From NCBI GenBank assembly GCA_964019695.1, contig OZ026522.1, positions 57,436,811-57,500,810 of the forward strand: a stretch of 64,000 nucleotides of DNA, in the 5' to 3' direction. This stretch comes from Loripinus fragilis (lineage: Eukaryota; Mollusca; Bivalvia; Lucinida; Lucinidae). The notes beneath the pieces are model-generated. The model was not told where the DNA came from and did not search any database. It saw nothing but the letters and a program-made list of their open reading frames with translations. Position numbers and translations under genes: made by a program. Positions 12,700 through 21,385 of this stretch are shown in pieces (position 1 is the stretch's first letter; each line of letters starts with the position of its first letter).

Positions 12700-13110
12700 G
12701 GTTCATACAGACAAGATTGTGTAAAATTCAAGGACTTTTCAAGGACTCCTAAAAGACTTTTCTACTGTCTTCAAGGACTGAAAACTTAAGAAAAATACTG
12801 ATTTACACGTTAAAATTCTACGCCGGAATTGCTAGAGTCCATTACTAAAAATATTAGTTCAAGAAAATTAGAATAAAATTGAGGTGTCTTTATTTGGTGC
12901 AGCATATGCTGCACCAAATAAAGGCACCACAATTTGATACTAGTTTAGGTCTCCAAAACACTGTTGAATCCTCCTGTAATTGATAAAATTCAAGGACTTT
13001 TCAAGGTCTTTGAGTGTTTTCAAGTACTTTTCAAGGCAAATTTAATTTTCAAGGATTTTTCAAGACACTCCTGTATATTCAAGTACTTTTCAAGCCTGTG
13101 CGAAGCCTGT
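12700..13110. mobile_element. TTCAAGGACTTTTCAAGG element
   Basis: The motif ttcaaggacttttcaagg and variants recur many times on both sides of a palindrome (12885-12930). The outer ends cagggttcatacagacaaga and agcctgtgcgaagcctgt are loosely inverted. It is probably a non-autonomous DNA element. Confidence 0.65.
12884..12930. repeat. 46-bp near-perfect palindrome
   Basis: GGTGTCTTTATTTGGTGCAG, CATATG, CTGCACCAAATAAAGGCACC: one mismatch pair. It lies in the middle of the TTCAAGG element. Confidence 0.9.
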
Positions 13111-14059
13111 AGACAAAACATGCATGCCCCTGACTGAAGATGAGCGCTTTTCACAACACTTAACAGCTGCAAAACCTCTCAATTTGTCTTCTGAATTTCG
13201 TTCCCTGGTAGTCTTCCATTTGTAGCATTTTTTTGTAACTTGGCACGCTTAAACTATATCAGATTCAGGCACTTAGTGTGTGGCAGTATGTATCAATCTC
13301 CGCAATCAAAACCACTGTCACTCCGATAGCAAGCATGCCAGCCGTCAAGTAACCTCTGCACATTTTGCTAACTATCAAAATGATATGACCTTAAGCAAAT
13401 TTCAAATATTGATATTTAAATAGCATTTTGGGGGCATGGCTCTTTTATATCATGCAGGAGAATGATATAGAATTGTGGCGGTACATGCAATTTGTGGCAA
13501 AGGTTGGTGTAATTCCAGCTATGATCAAAAGAATAGCCTTTTTTCATTGAAAATATTGCAATTGCCATTTGAAAAGTCGCCCTGGGTACTACCGACATAT
13601 ATCAAAAGCATTTAACACATTCCGAGTCCTTATCATTCAATAAAGAAGCAACCTGTTTGCTGCTTTCGTCTCCAAGAAACTCTTTATAAGAAATAAAAAT
13701 GGATAAATACAGACCCTGTCCATCCATATTCTGTTTGTTTACCTCCGGTAGCCAACACCCTCCGAGATCTACACATGCGGTTTACCTGGGTGTCCATCGG
13801 CTGTCCGTGTTCAAGCTGTCTGTTCCGCTTTTCCATTTTACACTCCGACTAAACCGTTTAAATGCAAAACTGTTTTAATTCCTAAATTAAAAATATTTTT
13901 TTTATATTTTAGATATTTAGAATAAAATTCTTACTTTACAAGAGACCCGAAGTGTTCATAATTCCACGAACATTCCAAAAATTGAATTCATTTCTTAATA
14001 TTATATACCTTACACCCGTGTTGTATTTATCTTCATCTACATCCATACTTAGTGTGTGC
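13111..14059. other. No gene seen
   Basis: Short frames only, none with coding character. Confidence 0.55.
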
Positions 14060-14112
14060 GAGCAACGAAGGCTCTGCGCATATGCGCGGACTTGCATGAG
14101 CCTTCGTTGCTC
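14060..14112. repeat. 53-bp hairpin (GCGCA-type MITE core)
   Basis: gagcaacgaaggctc ... gagccttcgttgctc around tgcgcatatgcgcggac. Same type as the inner hairpin at 11163-11235 and the fragments near 30925, 38080, 43680, 43920 and 56865. Confidence 0.85.
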
Positions 14113-14637
14113 GATGATGCTGAGATATGTATCAAAATCTCGTGTGCTGGCCAATATCTACTAAGCTAAAACCATATTTTTCTAAAATATTAAGGCAAAA
14201 AAAATCGTTTTATAGAACACTGAAATTATTAGAAATATGATCAACAAGCAAGTTTTTTTTATTCTATTTTCTCCCGTTTTTTACAATAAACAGTTGCGGG
14301 TTGATCCAAAAAATTGGTAGGGTCGGGGAAACCTGAAACACGCTTATAGTTTACTCTGCCCCTTCCTGTGCTTCACAACCAATCAGTTTGCACGGAAATT
14401 TAAATATTGGCCAACTTAATCACATATTTTGTCAATTTTTGTAATATCTATTAAGTAAATCATTAATTAAATCTGTGAAGTGGTCAATGCGACCGTTTCT
14501 AAAGGCGCATTCATGAAAAAAGAGGAGAAAACTATAAGTAGGTCATAGATCATAAATAACAATTCTAAAGGAATTAAGTGGTTCACTCGCTGCGCTCTTT
14601 CCCACCTAACTCCTTTATGATTGTAATATGGCAAGGT

Positions 14638-14822
14638 CTGCTACCAGTTAACTGGCAGCAGCGATTTTACGTTAAAATCGCTGCTACCAGTTAACTGGCA
14701 GCAGCGATTTTACGTTTAAATCGCTGCTACCAGTTAACTGGCAGCAGCGAATTTACGTTAAAATCGCTGCTGCCAGTTAACTGGTAGCAGCGATTTTAAC
14801 GTAAATTCGCTGCTTCCAGTTA
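14638..14822. repeat. 43-bp tandem repeat of alternating palindromes
   Basis: Units start at 14638, 14681, 14724, 14767 and (partial) 14810. Each contains ctgctaccagttaactggca plus gcag (palindrome around GTTAAC) and cgattttacgttaaaatcg (palindrome around ACGT). Every unit can pair with itself and with its neighbours. Confidence 0.95.
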
Positions 14823-14905
14823 TTTTTTATTTTTATTTTGACAAGAAGGTTTGAGTCGGTGACGCATGGTGCAAACCAGTGTTTATACATGCGATAATGT
14901 AAACC

Positions 14906-15040
14906 TGGATCCAGAAATGTGTCTCAGGAGGGGAGAGGGTGTCTAGTTGGAGACCAGGGTGGTTCAGACAAAGTTGCACAATTTAAAATGGAGGGTCTGA
15001 GGTCCGGATCCGCAGTTCCCCCATTGGATCCGCGCATGTA
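14906..15040. mobile_element. GGATCCGCGCATG MITE, short copy
   Basis: Ends ctggatccagaaatgtgtc and cccattggatccgcgcatgt, with a gggtccggatccgcag-like interior. About 135 bp. Confidence 0.6.
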
Positions 15041-15107
15041 ATTATTCACAGAGGGTTTGGAAACAAAATGGGATTTTAAGTTTTATTAATTTTATTTTGC
15101 TTTTGAA

Positions 15108-15124
15108 GAACATATATATATATC
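15108..15124. repeat. (AT)n microsatellite
   Basis: acatatatatatatcg. Confidence 0.7.
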
Positions 15125-15300
15125 GTACAAACATTGTATAGAAATCAACAATAAAATTAACGACTAATGTTAGCAAATACATTAGGCCCTTTTGTGACAT
15201 AATTTAAACATATTTGACTACGATCGTCCTGTGCATCCTGCATTACGTGAACGTCTCAAAAAGAACAGCGTTTTACCTTCATTATTCTCACAACGAGACT

Positions 15301-15806
15301 CATATGTTGTGGATATATACCAGAATCGCCGCGGTGAGGAGATTCTAATACCGATCCACAACATATGATTTTATGGAGAAATTCTGAAAATTATCACGTT
15401 TTATCACTTTAATACCAACCCCAATTTTTCTTTATTTTCACTTTGTACAGTTAAGTTATCAATAAGTTCTCCATCAAATCATATGTTGTGGATATGTACC
15501 AGAATTGCCGCGGTGAGGAGATTCTAATACCTATCCGCAACATATGATTTTATGGAGAAATTCTGAAAATTATCACGTTTTATCACTTTAATACCAACCC
15601 CAATTTTCCTCCATTTTCACTTAGTACAGTTAAGTTATCAATAAGTTCTCCATCAAATCATATGTTGGATATATACCAGAATTGCCGCGGTGAGGAGATT
15701 CTAATACCTATCCGCAACATATGATTTTATGGAGAAATTCTGAAATTTATCACTTTTTATCGCATTAATACCAACCCCAATTTTCCTCTATTTTCACTTT
15801 GTACAG
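15301..15806. repeat. 179-bp tandem repeat, three units, each with nested inverted repeats
   Basis: Units start at 15301, 15480 and 15659. Each begins with CATATGTTGTGGAT and contains its reverse complement ATCCACAACATATG about 50 bp later; the third unit lacks three bases in the left arm. Inside lies a second inverted pair, AGAATC and GATTCT, around CCGCGG. Each unit ends in a pyrimidine-rich stretch and TTTTCAC(T)TTGTACAG, which looks like a 3' splice site, and the last one leads straight into the PHD fragment. The unit may therefore derive from the intron end of a related gene copy. A minus-strand AATAAA at 15431-15436 is a possible poly(A) signal. Confidence 0.85.
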
Positions 15807-15810
15807 GTAA

Positions 15811-15853
15811 TCTTGCGGAATGCATTTCCTGTGATGAATGGTTCAATCTTTAA
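15811..15853 (+). pseudogene. Opposite-strand fragment of a PHD-finger exon
   Basis: On the plus strand the codons read AECISCDEWFNL and then stop. This is close to AKCISCHEWFHL in the PHD finger of the minus-strand gene, and at the DNA level about 30 of 34 bases match between the two inverted segments (this one and about 15926-15966). A splice-acceptor-like tract ending in tacag at 15806 comes just before it. Its stop codon overlaps the stop codon of the minus-strand gene, so the junction sits on the gene end. It is probably the remnant of an inverted second copy. Confidence 0.75.
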
Positions 15854-16950
15854 CTTTTGAGGCATTTACTGCATGAATATTGAAATGTTACGTCATCTTT
15901 AATGTGCTTTACCTCTCGGCTGCTTAGGCACCTAAGATGAAACCATTCATGACAGGAAATGCATTTTGCCATCTCACTGTCGTAGAGCCCTCTACAAAAA
16001 CAAAATAGTGTTTCTTTGTTAATTACAATTTTCTTCTTCTTCCACATTGGGTTAATGCTGAATGGGAAATTTGTAAACTCATTTTCTTTCAGGCAATGGA
16101 GAAGATGGTCTCTCATTTTACTCTGTTCAAAAATCAGTTTTGACGGATTGAGACCAAAGCATAGGGCCACGGCAAAGGCAATGGCAAACAAGCCGCAGTC
16201 AGAGCCACCAGCTTGGTGCTGCACTGGTACCTTTTGAAGTTTTAAACATTTTCCATCAAACTTCAAAATACTCGCTATTTGCGACTTACTCTCTTTGTCT
16301 ATATCATTAAATGCACTATCAAATACATTAATGGTACCTACATTACAATTCAAAGTTGAAATAGTAAACCAATGCCCAAGGTCTGCACTCCCCCTATGTA
16401 AAATCTGAACCATTTCTTTGTCAATCTTCTTGAAATGTTTTGTGTTTTGTTTGAATATAGCTGATTGAAACCCATTTATTTTTGGAGAGTCATTAAACTG
16501 TTTCTTCATAATTGTTTGCGCGGCATCTATTACTTTATCATTTAACATGTGTTTGTTTATAATTGTATTTTTATCTTTTTGTTGTAGTGAAATATTATAT
16601 ATCTTAAGCCATAGTTTGTCGGGGTCAGTATCCTTCATTTGGTTTCCTTTGTCATTTGAACTTATATCTTCTTTGATTGAGTTTGGTTTTGTTTTTGACG
16701 TGGAACATGCAGGTATTGTTTTCCTACTTTGGATTTGAGTTTTAGGTTGGTCCTTACTTTCTTTAATTTTAGTGGAATTAGGTTTATCATTGTTTTTGTC
16801 AGGACTTTCAGCATTCTGTTCCTCGTTTTGACACTTTGGTACTTTACTGGGATTTGGTAGTACATCATTAGCCTTCCTTTTCTTGCCTGATTTAGCCTTC
16901 GAATTTGAAAAACTCCAGAATGGTTTTTTGCTCCCCTTTGGGCGACCCCT
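15850..16950 (-). CDS. Ulp1/C48 cysteine protease + PHD finger segment, same frame after an in-frame TGA
   Basis: These 366 open codons directly follow the TGA that ends the transposase frame and stay in the same reading frame. The first ATG is at 16638, but coding character starts at once with an AT-hook-like GRPKGSKK and a Lys/Ser/Pro-rich linker. Numbered from that ATG, a C48 (Ulp1/SENP-like) protease follows: GHW (His89), FDS (Asp107), VQHQAGGSDCG (Gln142, Cys148). A C-terminal PHD finger in C4HC3 layout comes last (FCFC, CISCHEWFHLRC, CSKC), ending just before the TAA at 15850. C48 proteases cleave SUMO or other ubiquitin-like tails; PHD fingers bind histone tails. Ulp1 domains attached to MULE transposases are known, notably in plants. 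I infer this is the C-terminal half of the same protein, cut off by a nonsense mutation or joined by read-through or splicing. A separate gene starting at 16638 is less likely. Confidence 0.85.
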   Translation of the reverse strand, partial: RGRPKGSKKPFWSFSNSKAKSGKKRKANDVLPNPSKVPKCQNEEQNAESPDKNNDKPNSTKIKESKDQPKTQIQSRKTIPACSTSKTKPNSIKEDISSNDKGNQMKDTDPDKLWLKIYNISLQQKDKNTIINKHMLNDKVIDAAQTIMKKQFNDSPKINGFQSAIFKQNTKHFKKIDKEMVQILHRGSADLGHWFTISTLNCNVGTINVFDSAFNDIDKESKSQIASILKFDGKCLKLQKVPVQHQAGGSDCGLFAIAFAVALCFGLNPSKLIFEQSKMRDHLLHCLKENEFTNFPFSINPMWKKKKIVINKETLFCFCRGLYDSEMAKCISCHEWFHLRCLSSREVKHIKDDVTFQYSCSKCLKS

Positions 16951-16953
16951 TCA
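16951..16953 (-). other. In-frame TGA between the transposase and protease/PHD segments
   Basis: The TGA follows a Cys codon and precedes AGG GGT CGC CCA. The distance from here to the downstream ATG at 16638 is a whole number of codons, and no other stop lies between. TGA differs from CGA (Arg) by one C-to-T change at a CpG, and Arg would extend the basic AT-hook-like stretch, so a deamination nonsense mutation is the simplest reading. The following base is A, which is not the classical leaky TGA-C context. Confidence 0.85.
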
Positions 16954-19900
16954 GCATTTAACATTATTTATGTGCACATCACTCAGTTCATCAAATATAT
17001 TGAAGCTCTTTGTGACTGATTCAGTACTTTCAGTAGTTTCAGTAGATTCGACTGTTATAGGATTTGACTCAGACTCATTTGGAATTTGTTCATTGGTGAT
17101 GCAGGGTAACTCATCTGATACCAAAATGTCATTTACCTGACCATTTGAAATAGATTCTAGATTGAAATTAGTAGCTAACGCCTCGTTTGCCAGAACTGGT
17201 ATTGATGGTTGTGGTTTTATACTGTCATCCGTCAAAGGGATGTGTGTTATTTGTGAGCATTGCCATTCTGTTTTCAAATTCGTTAATACCATGAGTTTTT
17301 CTTCAAATTCAGTTTGGCCACAAGTTGACAAAAAGGTTGCAATGTCACGACATACTTCGCTAGCTTTGTTATACTTTTGAATGACACTTTTTGGTTTTGT
17401 TTTCTTATTATTACTTTTAGCAAAAGTCAAGGACGCTTTGCCTTGAGGTGGCTCATTATTGTTTGGTTTCTCAAACTCCTTTAACCATCTTTTTGGAATC
17501 AGTTTCTCGTCAAATATCGAAATGTTTTTCTGTCTTCGACAGGCAAAGATATGTTTACATGGCAGACCAAAATTTGAAAAACAGAGACAAGAACATTCAT
17601 TTACATCTTTTGACACGGTATACTCTGAAGAACCTAACTTGACTGTGTATGCATCATCAGTCTCAGTTATGCTGAAATCTGATTTAATACCTTGCCGATA
17701 CTCATCATTTACCATTTGAAATGATTTAGAATTGCACAGCAATGAGTATCGGATCAGATCTTCATCATTGTTCCTATGGTCAATTCTAATTTTTAAATTT
17801 TCGTACCGATTAAACGAACTTTTTGCATATGTGTCATCAATAAAATTTGATAGGTGCTCCACTGCTTCTGGAAGTCTCATGTTCCTGTTTAAGTACTTCT
17901 TCAGCTTTTGATTATGGCATTCTAGCTTATTGTTTGTATTGTTTCCATGAGTTCTGAGACTTGATCTGAAGTACATTACCCATTGCTCTTTACACGGATG
18001 CCAATTTTTATCAAAGTATGTTATGAATTCGTTATTAAATTGTGTCAGTTCTGAATGATACTTGTTATAGTCTTCTTCATTTTGACTGTTTATCAGTTTC
18101 TGTACCAGCATAGCTAATTCATGCTTTTCATCTTTTAGACAGTTTAAATCACTTATTTTCTTCTTAAAATATTTCATTACGTGAAATTTACACAGTAATA
18201 TAGTTGCACTAGGTAATTTGGATTTTAAAACACTTATTTCAGTTAAATCCTTATCAACCATTACTATCTTGGTTTTGGATGTATCGTTTGTTCTACAGAA
18301 GTTGTCAAGAATTTTTTCCAAGTTTACTTTTGTTTCTGATCTTTGAAAGCAATAGGCTACTGGCTTACCCCGCCCATCCCCATCTTCAACCATCATTGTA
18401 AGGAGAGGGTATGCTTCTATATTTACATTATATGTGGTGTCTACAAAAAGAATTTCTGGGTATTTGTTGTATTGTTCTCTCATTTCACCTGTTTGAATAT
18501 AAACCAAATCTACATTTTTGCTATCATCTACCTCAACAAGTGTAGTTGCCTGTCGTTTTACTGTTAATTCCTTTAGCTTGTTTCCTAAAATATCGCCCTT
18601 ACTTAAACCACCATCTTTTTCTTTTACTACTTGAAGTTTGATGTTATTGATATCTTTTGTTTGAATTGATTTGCCCGTTTTCTCTTTAATGAATGTTTTG
18701 ATATTTTTAGTTTCAACATTTAGGTCAATTAAGGTCTTTATTTCGTCTTTGTCGTTTGTTTCTAATTTTCTCGAAGTCACATAGTGCTTAAATTCTCCAT
18801 TTGATGTTGTGTGATTATGGACCTCTGATAGTTTTGATATTTTATACTGTTTGCATTTATTGTCTAATACAAGTTTCAGAGAAACGGGACATTCACAAGC
18901 CAAGTATGCCTGAACGGGCCTTTTACCATTGCCTCTAGACCGTGGTTTACCTGAGTGCTTACACGTAAACCTTATTTGTCTGAATGGAAATTGGGATGGA
19001 CTATCTTCATCATTTTTCTGACTACTGTCAGTTCTCATTGGATGGCTGTTTTGCACACACCATATCTCATATTTTGATTTAAAATCTTCATACGTATCAA
19101 ATTTCTGCCCCTGAAATAAATTTATGCTTTCTTCATGAATGTTTGATATTGTGTCAGATTCAGATTGTTGTTTTTCACCAGTGTATTCTGTGTTTGTGTT
19201 GTTCAGTAGCCCTATTACTTCATCAATTGAAGTGTTCACTTCAGATATTATTTCATTTGTGCCAGTTTCTACATTTGTCTCTACAGTAACTATTTCACAT
19301 GCATGTACAACACTCTCAGTATCTACGCTAACGTCTCTAGTATCACTTTCTAGCTCATGTAAGTCTTGTTCGACAGGTATGGATTTCGAACTTTCCAAAA
19401 TCAAAGACGTCTCTGAAAGCACCGTTTCAGTCAGTTCAGAAATATTGTCCACTTTGTCCGTGTCTACGTTGTCAGAACAGGGAATCTGATAGTCGCTGGA
19501 TGACGCTCGCTCTTCTGATTTCTGCTTATGATTTCCGCTTATGTCGTATTTCCTCGCTAGACTGTCAGATTTTTCACCACTTGCATTGCTTACATTGCCT
19601 GTGTCCTGACCGCGTCCACCAACTAACCTCTTCTTTCTAGGCTTTGGAGGGGTCACTTTATATGTATCTGTGTTAGCATCGTCCTCATTACATTCACTTA
19701 AGTCACTGTCACTCTGCGTTTCTAATACACTAAAACGGTTATGAAGAAAGGAACACGACTCGGTAACTTTCTTAACTAACACTGTAGCGACGGTCTGCCT
19801 TTCTAATGTTTGTTTCAACTGCTTCGGTGCTTCTACCTTACAACTCGGTGGCTTTGATTTCGTCTTCCGAATAACGTACGTCTTATTAGAACGAACAAAC

Positions 19901-20404
19901 GCGTCACACTCTCTGGTCTTCTTACGCGGAGGCTGAGTCTTTTGTTGATTCGTTGTAGTAGTCTTCAGTCTGGGCTGCACCTTAACGTCACCAAGCCTAA
20001 CCACGTCAGAGAAGAACAATTTGTCAGCATTCAACGGATCACGTACTACTTCAGATGTCACTGGGGTCTCATTCATTGCTGAACTGGTGATAATACTGAA
20101 CGAATCGCGGCACACTTCCATAATGGCGGACTCAATGTTTTGCACTGTCACTTCGGTACCCTCGAAACTCAAATGCAGTCCATCTTCAGCAAGCAGCGAT
20201 TCGTTTGTCACACCCAACGAAGACACGAATTGGGGATGTTCAACAATATACACACTGTCCATAGTTCTGGAATAGTCCTTCAATTCTTCGTTTATCTTAG
20301 TAGTGTTCTTGTTTATGACAAGAAGCTCTGATCTTGAATAGTGAACACCGTCTATACGCCAGTTTAATTCCCGTGGAAGAATTGTTGACAGGATGATCTT
20401 TGCT
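16951..20404 (-). CDS. MULE-type transposase-like protein: SGNH end, FAR1/FLYWCH-like finger, DDE, SWIM (partial, 3' exon)
   Basis: This is the largest open frame of the window. Codons below are numbered from the open-frame ATG at 20463; the first 20 are probably intronic. Residues about 21-115 resemble the end of an SGNH/GDSL hydrolase, with a DGLH block (Asp and His of the catalytic set). About 116-455 is a Ser/Thr/Glu-rich linker with basic patches. About 455-560 holds a FAR1/FLYWCH-like zinc-binding region (CKHSGK, ACECP, HNHTT). About 665-860 matches a MULE DDE domain: VDTTYN (first Asp), MVDKDLTE (second Asp), CKFHVMKYF and NNKLE (Glu). About 953-972 is a SWIM finger (CSCLCF, then CKHIF). 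The family binds transposon ends and cuts and pastes DNA; some members became host transcription factors. The frame is clean over 3.4 kb, which suggests recent activity or selection. The 5' exon with the GDS serine block was not found. A TGA ends this frame, with open sequence beyond it in the same frame. Confidence 0.9.
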
Positions 20405-20422
20405 CTGAAAGAGAAACACAAT
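20405..20422 (-). promoter_or_regulatory. Splice acceptor (3' splice site) of the MULE-like gene
   Basis: Read on the minus strand, a pyrimidine-rich tract (tgtgtttctctttcag) ends in CAG at 20407-20405. Downstream, the frame reads straight into the SGNH-like segment (AKIILSTILPRELNW). Upstream, the open frame is low in coding character. I infer that exon sequence starts at 20404 after one or more 5' exons, so the ATG at 20463 is probably not the real start. Confidence 0.75.
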
Positions 20423-20680
20423 GAAAACTTGGGAAATGTACAGATCAGCATGCGCACATGCATAGTCTAGAAAGAGATTTTGCTGGTCGCTTGAATGTTT
20501 TATGACTGTTCTGGTACACGCCGAACAACATTTGGAGTTTCTAAGCTTCAAAAGGGGCTGCACTGGCTCATAAGAGTCAACACTTGTCAAAATGTCATGA
20601 AACTTTAGTACTTATCGCATATGCGCAAAGCCCTATAGGCCCTAGTTTGTTTTCCTCCTGCCTACTTAAAGCTAGAGACC

Positions 20681-21000
20681 TATATTTTCGTCTCAATTAT
20701 AATGAACTTTAATACCATCGACTGCTCAGGCGAGCTTGCACATTTGCGCAGGCTCACCTGAACAATCACTGTTCGAAAATGCGATAGACGTCAAATCTCC
20801 CGAATACACATGCTTACTCCCTTATCAATTCGGTAGCAATATATTTCCTATATTTTCGTCTCAATTATAATAAACATTTTCGACCACCGACTGCTCAGGT
20901 GAGCTTGCACATTTGCGCAGGCTAACCTGAGCAATCACTGTTCGAAATGTCATAGGTATCAAATCTTCCGAATACTTATCAATTCGGTAGCAATGATTAA
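20681..21000. repeat. 168-bp tandem dimer with internal hairpin, upstream of the MULE-like exon
   Basis: The sequence starting tatattttcgtctcaatta at 20681 recurs at 20849. Both units carry a hairpin of the form TGCTCAGGTGAGC ... GCTAACCTGAGCA around TTGCACATTTGCGCAG, then CACTGTTCGAAA and AATTCGGTAGCAAT. It lies 280-600 bp upstream of the splice acceptor, so in an intron or 5' region. The core resembles the GCGCA-type foldbacks elsewhere in the window. Confidence 0.75.
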
Positions 21001-21282
21001 ATTTAGATTAATCGCCTGCTGTTTCTCGATTATCTACTCCAATAAACAAAGAGATTAGTGAATGTAGGACAGGTGTTGATCAAATCGGGAAGGTGTCAAC
21101 ATGTGCTTAAACGGTGTAACAGCCATGTGACGGCCAAAAAAATAGCTTAGTGTCAAACTGTTCGAATCCAGATTATGCCCAATGTTTTACTTGTACAACC
21201 TTCGAGTTGGTTTCGAAATATACATTTTGTCGAGATAAATTTTGTTGGCTAGGCGACTTTTGGATATCCCCATCCAGGCCCT

Positions 21283-21385
21283 TGTAGATGTTTTATTTAT
21301 CATGCTAACAAATGTTAAAATGCCAAAAATTGTTGGCATTTTAACATTTATAAGCACGATAAAGTTTATGCTCAGCTGAGTTGTA
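21283..21385. mobile_element. MITE with ATGCCAA hairpin, copy 2 (partial)
   Basis: The hairpin aaatgttaaaatgccaaaaa / ttgttggcattttaacattt is followed by gctcagctgagttgtag. The left outer arm is missing. Confidence 0.75.

Noticed and set aside
16662..16964. 100-codon minus-strand frame over the TGA junction
   Set aside because: It is out of frame with both domains; the frame that continues the gene reads the AT-hook-like GRPKGSKK instead.
19139..19489. 116-codon plus-strand Ser/Val-rich frame
   Set aside because: Antisense shadow of the acidic Ser/Thr linker of the MULE-like gene.
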